64,000 nucleotides of DNA, from assembly GCF_000758525.1 (NCBI RefSeq), contig NZ_CP009241.1, positions 4,898,001 through 4,962,000 of the forward strand, given 5' to 3'. Below, piece after piece: positions 9,041-16,641 of the stretch (position 1 is its first letter; every line of letters begins with the position of its first letter). This stretch comes from Paenibacillus sp. FSL H7-0357. Its GTDB lineage: Bacteria; Bacillota; Bacilli; Paenibacillales; Paenibacillaceae. A program made the translations under genes and the position numbers. Under the pieces are notes generated by a model that worked only from the letters and a program-made list of their open reading frames with translations, ran no database searches and was not told where the DNA came from.

Positions 9041-9766
9041 CTATCTAAGAAGCCTCTTTTCTATAAAGGCATGGTACGACCGTAAAGAATCAGAGCTTCT
9101 ACTGCGGCTGACAGGAAGTTCCACTCCGTTCTTCAATTGAATAAGCTCTTTACTTAAAGACCGGACATAGAACCAATTTACAAGGTATCCCGTATGTACG
9201 CGACAAAAATCATGCGGCCAGAGCCGTCCCTCCAACTCCCCCAATTTGCCGTAATATGAATAAGTAGCGTTTTCAGTACACAGGACCAATTTTTTTCCCC
9301 GTTCTACCGTGATATACATAATGTCATCTACTTTTAAATTATAGTCCATATGATGAATTGAGAATGACAGCACATTGCTTCTTTGCATGCATTGCTGGAC
9401 AGCCTTGACTGTCGCGGCCTGCAGTTCATGTTCATCAATGGGTTTCAGCAAATAACGGAACGGATGAACCTCAAAGCTTCTTCTCATATAGCTGGTGTGG
9501 CTGGTGACATAGATGATTAACACCCCGGCATCTTCTAGCCGGATCTTCTCTGCGACTTCTATGCCGTTATACCCGGGCATCTCCATATCCAGATAAACAA
9601 TATCGTAAGCAGTAGAGCTCATGGCCGTAAGCAAGGATTCACCTGACTCAAAAATCTCAATGGTGCCAGTTATCCCCTGCAGGTTCATCAGCAGCTTCAT
9701 TAGCAATTCTTCCAATCTTGAGGCCTCTGTCCTCTGATCGTCACAAATAGCAATGTGAAGATTCAT
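9041..9766 (-). CDS. LytTR-family response regulator
   Basis: 241 residues. The N-terminal receiver domain has acidic residues Asp9-Asp10, the phospho-acceptor Asp60 in YLDMEMPG and Lys in LLKPID. The C-terminal LytTR DNA-binding domain (about 135-235) contains the family strand ITVERGKKL and the segment FCRVHTGYLVN. Pairs with the GHKL kinase encoded immediately downstream. Targets are probably direct repeats about 21 bp apart, which were not located here. Transcribed divergently from the marR-like gene. Confidence 0.88.
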   Translation of the reverse strand: MNLHIAICDDQRTEASRLEELLMKLLMNLQGITGTIEIFESGESLLTAMSSTAYDIVYLDMEMPGYNGIEVAEKIRLEDAGVLIIYVTSHTSYMRRSFEVHPFRYLLKPIDEHELQAATVKAVQQCMQRSNVLSFSIHHMDYNLKVDDIMYITVERGKKLVLCTENATYSYYGKLGELEGRLWPHDFCRVHTGYLVNWFYVRSLSKELIQLKNGVELPVSRSRSSDSLRSYHAFIEKRLLR

Positions 9767-9854
9767 AATATGTATCCCTCCAAGTGAACGTATTCTATCA
9801 TATTATCAAATGGAAAAATATGAAGATCAAGTGTGATAAAAAGCGCAGATAACA

Positions 9855-9882
9855 TTCCTATATAGGAATATCCTGTATAGGA
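9855..9882 (+). promoter_or_regulatory. Double palindromic operator in front of the MarR gene
   Basis: A perfect 14-bp palindrome TTCCTATATAGGAA at 9855-9868 is followed by a near copy TCCTGTATAGGA at 9871-9882. Start-to-start distance of the shared 12-mer core is 15 bp. The second copy contains the ribosome-binding site AGGAGG. The position and symmetry suggest autorepression by the encoded MarR dimer. Confidence 0.6.
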
Positions 9883-9887
9883 GGAAG

Positions 9888-10319
9888 GTGGTCCACACGA
9901 AAACATCAGGTGGTTTCTTGATCTCTCAGATCAAACAGCTCCAAGGCAGAGTTTTTGAAAAAATGTTAAAAGAAAGCGGTGTGGACGCGTTTAACGGTGC
10001 ACAAGGAAGGATTTTGTATGTGCTGTGGGAACACGAGAGGCTTACGATTTCCGAGATTGGCCAGCTTACCTCGCTTGCAAATACTTCTTTGACCAGCATG
10101 CTTGACAGAATGGAAGAAGGGGGGCTTATTGTTCGAATTCCAGACAACCATAACCGCAGGCAAACTTTCATAACGATTACTGAACAGGCCAAAGCATACC
10201 GTGAGGCTTACGATCTCGTATCTGAACAAATGAATACTTTGTTCTATCAGGGATTCACAGAATCGGAGGTTACTGCATTCGAGAAAATGCTGAGCAGAAT
10301 TGTTGATAATTTGAAATGA
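9888..10319 (+). CDS. MarR-family transcriptional regulator
   Basis: 143 residues with the winged-helix layout of MarR: dimerisation helix 1, then helix-turn-helix LTISEIGQLTSLANTSLTSMLDRMEEGGLI (about 52-82), and the wing with IPDNHNRRQTFITIT carrying the usual Asp-x-Arg. The first codon is GTG at 9888, only three bases after AGGAGG, which is tight; no better start is in frame. It is followed after 19 bases by a PNPOx-like gene, its probable target. Likely binds the two palindromes just upstream. Confidence 0.85.
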   Translation: MVHTKTSGGFLISQIKQLQGRVFEKMLKESGVDAFNGAQGRILYVLWEHERLTISEIGQLTSLANTSLTSMLDRMEEGGLIVRIPDNHNRRQTFITITEQAKAYREAYDLVSEQMNTLFYQGFTESEVTAFEKMLSRIVDNLK

Positions 10320-10338
10320 TGAATTGGAGGAACCCGAA

Positions 10339-10788
10339 ATGGAGCAGCAAACCAAAGAAGCTATCATCAAATTAATTGAAAATAGCCGTGATGCCATTGC
10401 ATGTTCAATTGACAGTGACGGATTTCCAAATGCCAAAAATATGTTCAAGATCAAACATGAAGGCCTAAAGACCTTCTGGTTCTCGACAAACACGTCTGCA
10501 ATCCGCACCAGCCAATGGATGCACAACTCCAAATCTTGCATTTATTTTCTCGACGCCGAGGACTTTCACGGATTGATGCTTACAGGGCATATGAAGGTAT
10601 TCCTTGATGATGAAACGAAGCAGAACTTCTGGAAAGAAGGCGACGAACAATATTATCCGCTTGGGCCAACCGATCCGGATTATTGCATGCTGTGTTTTAC
10701 GGCAGAGAAAGGGAACTATTATCATGGGCTGCAGAAGCATTTGTTCAGCGTAGAGGAATTGCAGGATTATAATCGTCATGCCTTATAA
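10339..10788 (+). CDS. Pyridoxamine 5'-phosphate oxidase-like (general stress protein 26 type) flavin-binding protein
   Basis: 149 residues with the split beta-barrel flow of PNPOx-like proteins: IACSIDSDGFPNAKNM, then FWFSTNTSAIRTSQWM, then CIYFLDAEDFHGLMLTGHMKV. Proteins of this type bind FMN, F420 or heme and are often stress-induced; the true reaction cannot be read here. The ATG at 10339 has TTGGAGG eight bases upstream. Co-transcribed with the marR-like gene, and probably derepressed by its ligand. A 10-bp stem (10794-10803 with 10822-10831) follows but lacks a T-run. Confidence 0.8.
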   Translation: MEQQTKEAIIKLIENSRDAIACSIDSDGFPNAKNMFKIKHEGLKTFWFSTNTSAIRTSQWMHNSKSCIYFLDAEDFHGLMLTGHMKVFLDDETKQNFWKEGDEQYYPLGPTDPDYCMLCFTAEKGNYYHGLQKHLFSVEELQDYNRHAL

Positions 10789-10866
10789 GGCGTGCCCGGT
10801 ACGAAAATTACGAAACCATTCCGTATCGGGCAACTCATGCCTAATTATTAGATCTCTTTTTAACGG

Positions 10867-11679
10867 TTACGTACGACGCATATATGCACGCACGGTGATG
10901 GGAGCGAAGATCGCTACGATTACAGCCGCTCCGACGAGGGAGAAGACAAGATCTGTGCCCATTGTCCCCGAGTTGACCAGCTCCCGGACGGCTGTTACCA
11001 GATGAGAAATCGGGTTAATATTCACGAACCACTGGAGCCAGTCCGGCATGGTATTGACCGGCACAAAAGCATTGGAAAGAAAGGTGAGCGGGAACAGCAC
11101 AATCATGGATATCCCCTGCACACTGGAAGCCGTGCGTGCTATTACGCCGAAGAAGGCGAAAATCCAGCTGATCGCCCAGGAACATCCGATCACGAGGAGC
11201 GCAGCGATTGCTACATGCCCGATCCCGCCTTCGGGACGAAAGCCCAGAAGATATCCCATGACAAAAGTAAGTACAGTCGCTATGGTGTACCGGACGGTGT
11301 CGGCAAGCAATGCTCCTGCGAGCGGGGCAATCCGCGAGATCGGCAGTGACTTGAACCGGTCAAACACTCCCTTTTCCATATCCTCCCTGAGCTGAACGCC
11401 TGTAACTATGGAAGTCGTAATAACGGTCTGTACGAGAATACCGGGGATGATGACCGGCAAATAATTATGCACATCTCCAGAGATCGCACCGCCAAAGATA
11501 TAAGTGAACATCAGCGTGAAAATGATAGGCTGAAACGTGACATCAAACAACTGCTCGGGTGTACGCTTGATTTTCAGCAACCCCCGATAGGCCATTGTTA
11601 GTGAATTGCGCACCGATTGGCTAAAGCTCGAATGATTTTTCAGCTTTCGTTCGGCACCCGGTTTAATGATTGTACTCAT
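10867..11679 (-). CDS. ABC-2 type permease, DrrB-like
   Basis: 270 residues with six membrane segments and the ABC-2 permease pattern: N-terminal cytoplasmic helix, FGGAISG, then LREDMEKGVFDRFKSLPISR, and a terminal segment with VPVNTMPDWLQWFVNINP, a typical DrrB block. It exports hydrophobic drugs or lipids together with the ATPase. ATG at 11679 is preceded by GGAGG and overlaps the end of the ATPase gene by 17 bases, indicating translational coupling. The pair is richer in GC codons than many neighbours. Confidence 0.88.
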   Translation of the reverse strand: MSTIIKPGAERKLKNHSSFSQSVRNSLTMAYRGLLKIKRTPEQLFDVTFQPIIFTLMFTYIFGGAISGDVHNYLPVIIPGILVQTVITTSIVTGVQLREDMEKGVFDRFKSLPISRIAPLAGALLADTVRYTIATVLTFVMGYLLGFRPEGGIGHVAIAALLVIGCSWAISWIFAFFGVIARTASSVQGISMIVLFPLTFLSNAFVPVNTMPDWLQWFVNINPISHLVTAVRELVNSGTMGTDLVFSLVGAAVIVAIFAPITVRAYMRRT

Positions 11680-12700
11680 ACTGTTGTTCCTCCACTTTGT
11701 TCGATTTGCCGGACGCCTGAACCGCGTCCTCCTGTACACCATGGCCCGTGAGCGTCAGAAATACCTCATCCAGCGTTGGTTTCTGCACACTTAATTCGGC
11801 TAGCGGGATACCTGCTTCGCGCAGCGCGATCAACAGATCGGTAACCCGGTCGGCGTTGCCCATAGGTGCAGTGATTTTCGCGACTTCCGCCGAAAGACTG
11901 GACGGTACCTGAAGCACCTGTTGCACAAGCCGGCGGGCATTCGTGAGATCTTGCGGATTCTGAACCTTTAAATGCAGCGACGAGCTTCCGACAGAGGATT
12001 TCAGTTCATCTACGGTACCCTCGGCAACCACACGGCCATGATCGATAACCGCAATCCGGTCGGCCAGTTGATCAGCCTCTTCAAGGTATTGCGTGGTTAG
12101 CAATACGGTTGAACCCGACTTCACCAGCCGCCGGATCGTATCCCACATTTGGTTGCGCGTACGCGGGTCCAAACCGGTCGTGGGTTCATCCAGGAAAATG
12201 AGCGGTGGCTGCGCAATCAGACTTGCGGCCAAATCCAGCCTCCGGCGCATACCGCCGGAGAAATTTTTGAGCGGACGTTTCGCCGCTTCGGTGAGTCCGA
12301 ATTCCTCCAGCAACTCTGCTGCCTTATGACGTGCCTCGGCACGTCCCAGTCCGAGCAAGCGGGAGAATATAACCAAATTCTCTGTCGCACTGAGCGACTC
12401 ATCGACTGAAGCGTACTGGCCGGTCACCCCGATCAGCTGACGCACAATCTGCGGTTCCTTTACCACATCATGTCCGAAGATCCGCGCCGAACCTGCATCC
12501 GGTCTTAGTAAGGTCGCCAGCATTCGGATGGCTGTGGTCTTCCCCGCTCCATTCGGACCCAGCACACCGTAGATCGAACCGGTCCCCACTTTCAGATCCA
12601 CACCGTCTACCGCCCGGTTGTCTCCAAAGACTTTGACAAGTCCCTGCGCTTCAATGGCCCAATCGCCGTGGTGTGGTGCTGTTTTCGTTAATTGATTCAT
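11663..12700 (-). CDS. ABC transporter ATP-binding protein, DrrA-like
   Basis: 345 residues. Walker A GPNGAGKTT, Q-loop region VTGQYASVDE, signature FSGGMRRRLDLA, Walker B LIFLDEPTTGLD and the switch region TTQYLEEAD are all intact. The C-terminal domain (LSVQKPTLDEVFLTLTGHG) is the hallmark of DrrA-type daunorubicin-resistance and antibiotic-exporter ATPases. The ATG at 12700 follows AGGAGG by eight bases. It forms an exporter with the downstream permease. A TATAAT-like box near 12800 on the minus strand is a possible promoter. Confidence 0.9.
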   Translation of the reverse strand: MNQLTKTAPHHGDWAIEAQGLVKVFGDNRAVDGVDLKVGTGSIYGVLGPNGAGKTTAIRMLATLLRPDAGSARIFGHDVVKEPQIVRQLIGVTGQYASVDESLSATENLVIFSRLLGLGRAEARHKAAELLEEFGLTEAAKRPLKNFSGGMRRRLDLAASLIAQPPLIFLDEPTTGLDPRTRNQMWDTIRRLVKSGSTVLLTTQYLEEADQLADRIAVIDHGRVVAEGTVDELKSSVGSSSLHLKVQNPQDLTNARRLVQQVLQVPSSLSAEVAKITAPMGNADRVTDLLIALREAGIPLAELSVQKPTLDEVFLTLTGHGVQEDAVQASGKSNKVEEQQYEYNH

Positions 12701-12870
12701 TTGCAATTCCTCCTAAACAACTGAATATATAAGGATGGTAAGCCCCTTATTTAAACTGAATATAAACCTGCTATGTATTTCCTCGGTGCTGCTTTATTAT
12801 AATCCCGCACCTGCTAGGATCTTAACGGTCTGTGAGATGATTTAAATCTCGGCCTCGGGATGGATAAACC

Positions 12871-12896
12871 AAAAAAGCCGATCCTCTCGGAGCGGC
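12871..12896 (-). terminator. Terminator after the AAA ATPase gene
   Basis: An 8-bp stem with one mismatch (12877-12884 and 12889-12896), tetraloop TCTC, followed on the minus strand by six T residues. Confidence 0.8.
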
Positions 12897-12929
12897 CCAT
12901 AATCACTTTTTTTCAAGGAAGTTTCAATC

Positions 12930-13655
12930 CTAGTCATTTTCATCCGAATCGCTGAACAGCTCACGCAGAACACTCTTTCTATTTTCGAGAAACCGTCTTG
13001 TGATCATGTAATGCATCGTCTCTTCATAACGAATTTCCCCAACCGGATCTTCATCGAAATTCAGAATCTGGGCATCCGGATAACCGAGAAGAATCGGCGA
13101 ATGTGTAGCTATGATGAACTGGGCTTCATGTTCCAGATCCTTAATAATACGGAGTAAGGCCAATTGCCGTGCTGGCGAAAGAGCCGCCTCCGGTTCGTCG
13201 AGTAAATAGATCGCCTTTTTGCCGAAACGATGATTAAAGAGTGCCAGAAACGCCTCACCATGGGATTGCTCGTGCAACGAACGCCCACCATAATACTGCA
13301 AGCTCTGAGGCATAGTATCCAGATGAGAGGCAAAGTGATAAAAGGTCTCTGCCCTGAGAAAAAAGCCGTTCGTAACTTTGGGCAGCCATGATAAGCGAAT
13401 ATGATCTCCCAGAGCAGAGTGGGAAGCATCCACCTCGTAGAGGTTGTTCTTGCTGCCTCCTGCTGTATTAAACCCGCATTGATAGGCCATGGCCTCCAGA
13501 AGGGTTGATTTGCCCGAACCGTTCTCTCCCACAAAGAAGGAAACGTTTGTTTTGAATTCAAGAGAGCTCAGGTTCTTTAAAGCTGTAATGGAAAACGGAT
13601 AACGGCTATGGTCCATTTCATGTTTCCTCAGAATTTCAAGACTGCGCAAGAACAA
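12930..13655 (-). CDS. AAA-family ATPase, RecF/ABC-like
   Basis: 241 residues with Walker A GENGSGKST (about 43-51), the Q-loop region, an SHGEAFLALF helix at the signature position, Walker B YLLDEPEAALS and the H-loop ATHSP. This is the compact single-gene form of the SMC/RecF-like ATPases found across Firmicutes, often called AAA_23 or predicted ATPase. The start is TTG at 13655 after GGAGAGGG. No partner nuclease or toxin gene adjoins it, so a specific role cannot be assigned. Confidence 0.8.
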   Translation of the reverse strand: MFLRSLEILRKHEMDHSRYPFSITALKNLSSLEFKTNVSFFVGENGSGKSTLLEAMAYQCGFNTAGGSKNNLYEVDASHSALGDHIRLSWLPKVTNGFFLRAETFYHFASHLDTMPQSLQYYGGRSLHEQSHGEAFLALFNHRFGKKAIYLLDEPEAALSPARQLALLRIIKDLEHEAQFIIATHSPILLGYPDAQILNFDEDPVGEIRYEETMHYMITRRFLENRKSVLRELFSDSDEND

Positions 13656-13789
13656 GGTACCCTCTCCCCACCATTTTTATAGAATTGTTCCATCGTTGTT
13701 CTTACCATACACCTGCGGAATGTTTGATCTGCCGGCCGCTGTAGTCGTAAGAATTTCTTGATTTCGTTCCGCTGTTCGCGGCTAAACGT

Positions 13790-15010
13790 CTATTCAGTCT
13801 CAGTGCGCTGCCGGGACGCCAGCCGCCGAAACTGAATGAAGATAAACAGAGCGGTCAGCATCACGACTATTCCTGAACCGAGGAACCATAGCTGCACGCC
13901 GTATTCATCCACCACGGGTCCTGCCAACAGAAGTCCAACCGGTGAAGACAGCATCATAATACTGGTCACGAGTGAAATGACGCGGCCCAGCATCTCCGGC
14001 TCGAATGAACGCTGAATCATCGCCATGAAGGGGCCATTGAAGAAGGGTGCGGCACTTCCCATGAAGAACGAGAGAACCGCAAAGATCACAAAAGCATCCG
14101 AACCAATCAAGCCGCTGATTACACAGGTCAGGCCGATGACCAGCAGACCCAAACTCATATAGCTAATATCACTCCATTTGGATGAGAACACCGACAGAAG
14201 CAATCCTCCCAAAATCATCCCGATGCTGAACACCGCTTCCACCAAGCTGGCACTGTAGCCCCCACGGCCAAAATGAGACAACGTCATATAAGGAAATAGT
14301 GTCGCCAGCGGCATAAACGCGATACTGAACACTGCTGTAGCCCCCGTAATCAACACAATAGGTTTTGCTTGAATGAGTGCGCTCCAGCCCAGCCGGAATT
14401 CATGGATAAAGGAGGGTGAAACTGTTACCTGCGCTTTGGGCTGATGAATCTTCACCAGGAACAGCATTAGATTCGCAATCAGCGCCCCGGCCACATCCAG
14501 GAGCAATACCGCCCCAAGCGAAGTCGCCGAATATACTGCTATCCCAAGCGCTGGACCCATTACATTCGAGAAAGAGAAGACCATCTGCTGCCAACCCGCG
14601 ACTCTTGTCAGCTCCTCTTCCGGTGCAATCAACGGAATGGCCGCCTGGAAAGCCGGGGCATGAAAGGCCGAAGCCGCCGAACGCAAGCTCAGAATGATAT
14701 AGACGAAGCCGAGTCCCGGCTCCCCCAAAATGAAATAGAACCCTAAGATCAGACTGAAGAGCGCAATTGCGCTATCCGCAATAATCATCGTTAATTTACG
14801 GTTCCAGCGGTCCAGCCAGACCCCTACGAAGGGACCCAGGACAGCTTGCGGCAAGAATGCAGCCAATCCGGCAATCATCAAAACTGCGGCTGAACCTGTC
14901 GATTCCGTCAAATGCCAGATCACTGCGAATTGAACCATCGAACTCGTGAGTATAGAGAATATCTGTCCGCTAAAAATAAGCGCGAATGTTTTTTTCCATT
15001 GTTTTTGCAT
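13790..15010 (-). CDS. MFS efflux pump, Mef-like (macrolide efflux family)
   Basis: 406 residues with 12 membrane segments. N-terminal pattern GQIFSILTSSMVQFAVIWHLTE, then FLPQAVLGPFVGVWLDRWNRK (MFS motif A region), SAFHAPAFQAAIPLIAPEEELTR, and C-terminal MLGRVISLVTSIMMLSSPVGLLL. All parallel the Mef(A)/Mef(E) macrolide exporters of streptococci. The ATG at 15010 follows AAAGGAG; a longer frame to 15097 lacks a ribosome-binding site. An eight-codon leader peptide of macrolide type lies 135 nt upstream (15145-15171), strongly supporting drug-inducible expression. No msr/mel ATPase gene follows it, unlike streptococcal mef operons. Actual substrate is inferred. Confidence 0.85.
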   Translation of the reverse strand: MQKQWKKTFALIFSGQIFSILTSSMVQFAVIWHLTESTGSAAVLMIAGLAAFLPQAVLGPFVGVWLDRWNRKLTMIIADSAIALFSLILGFYFILGEPGLGFVYIILSLRSAASAFHAPAFQAAIPLIAPEEELTRVAGWQQMVFSFSNVMGPALGIAVYSATSLGAVLLLDVAGALIANLMLFLVKIHQPKAQVTVSPSFIHEFRLGWSALIQAKPIVLITGATAVFSIAFMPLATLFPYMTLSHFGRGGYSASLVEAVFSIGMILGGLLLSVFSSKWSDISYMSLGLLVIGLTCVISGLIGSDAFVIFAVLSFFMGSAAPFFNGPFMAMIQRSFEPEMLGRVISLVTSIMMLSSPVGLLLAGPVVDEYGVQLWFLGSGIVVMLTALFIFIQFRRLASRQRTETE

Positions 15011-15144
15011 AAGGTCATCTCCTTTGATTAAAAACTCAAATAAACTCATTCCATTAGCATAGGCAGACTGAAACAGGCGCATAACAAATAAACTCATTCC
15101 CTTGTCTCAAAAAATGGGTGAGTTCACCAGTCTTGCACCTCCAA
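15011..15144 (-). promoter_or_regulatory. Leader region between stalling peptide and mef-like gene (candidate attenuator)
   Basis: After the leader stop codon come a small GGTG/CACC hairpin (15117-15128) and a run of six T on the minus strand (15109-15114), then two copies of a 16-mer (15037-15052 and 15085-15100). On the transcript both copies carry GGAATG, complementary to CATTCC inside the leader ORF; the proximal copy gives 8 bp (CATTCCAT with ATGGAATG). Alternative pairings of this kind fit attenuation, but the structure has not been folded by computer. Confidence 0.45.
15037..15100. repeat. Two copies of a 16-bp direct repeat upstream of the mef-like gene
   Basis: CAAATAAACTCATTCC occurs exactly at 15037-15052 and 15085-15100, 48 bp apart. 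Both lie in the transcribed leader of the efflux gene. Confidence 0.9.
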
Positions 15145-15171
15145 TTACCGTAAACGTATGGAATGGGTCAC
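15145..15171 (-). CDS. Macrolide-type regulatory leader peptide (MTHSIRLR)
   Basis: A GTG at 15171 preceded by AGGAGGTG with six bases spacing opens an eight-codon ORF (fMet-Thr-His-Ser-Ile-Arg-Leu-Arg, stop 15145-15147). Known leaders that stall ribosomes with macrolides share this form: MTASMRLR-type peptides of mef and msr genes, and the MTHSMRLR start of ErmD/ErmK leaders. The critical Arg-x-Arg motif is present. A TATAAT box at 15200-15205 lies just upstream. It should therefore control the mef-like pump downstream. The same frame is open further 5', so use of this GTG rests on its ribosome-binding site. Confidence 0.8.
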   Translation of the reverse strand: MTHSIRLR

Positions 15172-15212
15172 AAGGAGCACCTCCTGAAAAATTATGTTTA
15201 TTATAACATCGC

Positions 15213-15278
15213 CTATCCTCCATGAGCCAGTTTCAATAATCGGCTCGTCTCTTCCATATCTTCTAAGGTCCATTCCAT
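15213..15278 (-). pseudogene. Possible 5' remnant of an ArsR-type regulator
   Basis: An ATG at 15278 has AGGAGG eight bases upstream and opens 21 codons ending at TAG 15213-15215. The peptide contains LEDMEETSRLLKLAHG, which resembles the first helix of ArsR-family repressors (…EETSRLLKLLGDPTR…), and then stops where the conserved DPTR would begin. It sits directly upstream of the promoter box for the leader and efflux genes. It may be the truncated start of a lost regulator, or a functional short ORF. Too short for a firm call. Confidence 0.3.
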
Positions 15279-15344
15279 TCAGCATTCCTCCTGAGGTACA
15301 ATAGTATAATTAACCAAATAAATGCTATTACGGAGGTAATAAAT

Positions 15345-15620
15345 ATGAAAAAAAACATTTCAGTTGTATTGATTCTCGCAATTTTACTTATCTCTTTGTC
15401 AGCTTGTGCAAAAAATAGCCCCACTAAATATGTAGATGCAAATGGAAAAGAGTATACATATAGTCTTGAGTTAAGTGGCACAATGCCAAATGCTGAAAAG
15501 TCGAGTAAATGGGTCGTTTACACGAATGATGCTGATTTGACATTTGATGAGGCAGCAAAAAGTATATTGAGTTCTAATTCAAATGACTGGATTGATATGC
15601 ATATTGTTTCAATGGAATAA
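15345..15620 (+). CDS. Small hypothetical lipoprotein
   Basis: 91 residues. Signal peptide with lipobox LSAC (Cys about 21), then a short mature part containing YVDANGKEYTYSLELSGTMPNAEKSSKW and a C-terminal FDEAAKSILSSNSNDWIDMHIV. ACGGAGGT precedes the ATG. No family recognised. It probably sits on the outer face of the membrane. It is convergent with the ribose operon. Confidence 0.65.
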   Translation: MKKNISVVLILAILLISLSACAKNSPTKYVDANGKEYTYSLELSGTMPNAEKSSKWVVYTNDADLTFDEAAKSILSSNSNDWIDMHIVSME

Positions 15621-15630
15621 TATAGGGCTA

Positions 15631-15672
15631 AAAAAAGCCCGGTGATGCAGGAATTCCTGAATCACGCGGGCT
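15631..15672 (-). terminator. Terminator of the ribose operon
   Basis: A long imperfect hairpin (AGCCCG at 15636-15641 pairing with CGGGCT at 15667-15672, with an inner CAGGAATTCCTG palindrome). On the minus strand a run of T follows. It may serve both convergent genes. Confidence 0.75.
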
Positions 15673-15708
15673 TTGCATGGGTTGAAGCAGAATATGCCTT
15701 GTCTTCTA

Positions 15709-16626
15709 TTACTCTTTCACGATCAGCTTCAGCGGTGCGGGAATCATTGGCTTCACGGTCTGCCCGTCCAGTACATCCTTTGCAGCTTGAACGGCCAACT
15801 GGCCGATTAATTCGGGCTGCTGGGCGATGGTTCCGGTCAGTTTGCCTGCCTCGATGGAATCAAGAGCGTCTTTGTTGCCGTCGAACCCGATTACGGGGAT
15901 GTTTTTACCCGAGCTCTGGATCGCTTCAATCGCCCCTAGAGCCATCTCGTCATTGTGTGCGAAGACTGCCTGCACGCCCGGATTTCCTTCGATCAGGTTC
16001 TCCATGACGGTCAATCCTTTGGTGCGGTCGAAATCGGCGGTTTGCTTTGCAATGACCTCAAGCTGGGTATCCGCGATTTCATGGAATCCCTTACCCCGTT
16101 CACGGGTGGCTGATGCGCCCGGTGATCCTTCCAGCTCGATGACCTTCGCACCCTTGCCCAGCTTCTGGACGATATATTCAGCCGCCATGGAACCGCCTTT
16201 GATGTTGTCCGAAGCGACCAGCGCTTTGACATCTCCTTTATCCGCCGAGCGGTCTAATGTAATGACGGGGATATCTAGGCTGTTCGCCGACTGGACCGCC
16301 GTCGAGATTGCCGATGAATCCACAGGGTTGATCAACAACGCGTCTACCCCTTTTTGTATCAGATCCTCCACATCATTGTTCTGCTTGGCAGAGTCATTCT
16401 GCGCGTCGATAACCAGGATCTCCACCCCTTGCTTATTCGCCTCGGCCGTCACGCCGTCTTTGAGGGCCACGAAGAAGGGATTGTTCAGAGTTGAGAGAGA
16501 TAAGCCGATTTTCAAATTTTGCCCGTTGCCTTCATTATTGGGCTTGGCCCATTCCGGGGGCTCCAGGGAGCAGCCAGTCATTAGCAGCAGCAGTATGGAC
16601 GTCAGGACTAAAGTGATTTTTTTCAT
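15709..16626 (-). CDS. rbsB: Ribose ABC transporter substrate-binding lipoprotein RbsB
   Basis: 305 residues. Lipoprotein signal with MTGC (Cys19), then the periplasmic-binding-protein class I fold: IGLSLSTLNNPFFVALKDG, DAQNDSAKQNNDVEDLI, INPVDSSA, TLDRSA, and IGFDGNKDALDSI. These are typical RbsB ligand-loop blocks. It captures ribose outside the membrane and delivers it to RbsAC. It is the last gene of the operon, 15 bases after rbsC, and is followed by a hairpin terminator. Confidence 0.95.
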   Translation of the reverse strand: MKKITLVLTSILLLLMTGCSLEPPEWAKPNNEGNGQNLKIGLSLSTLNNPFFVALKDGVTAEANKQGVEILVIDAQNDSAKQNNDVEDLIQKGVDALLINPVDSSAISTAVQSANSLDIPVITLDRSADKGDVKALVASDNIKGGSMAAEYIVQKLGKGAKVIELEGSPGASATRERGKGFHEIADTQLEVIAKQTADFDRTKGLTVMENLIEGNPGVQAVFAHNDEMALGAIEAIQSSGKNIPVIGFDGNKDALDSIEAGKLTGTIAQQPELIGQLAVQAAKDVLDGQTVKPMIPAPLKLIVKE

Positions 16627-16641
16627 AATAGAATCCCCCTT

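Noticed and set aside
10794..10831. 10-bp inverted repeat after the PNPOx-like gene as terminator
   Set aside because: The stem is good, but no T-run follows on either strand within a suitable distance, so it is not listed as a terminator.
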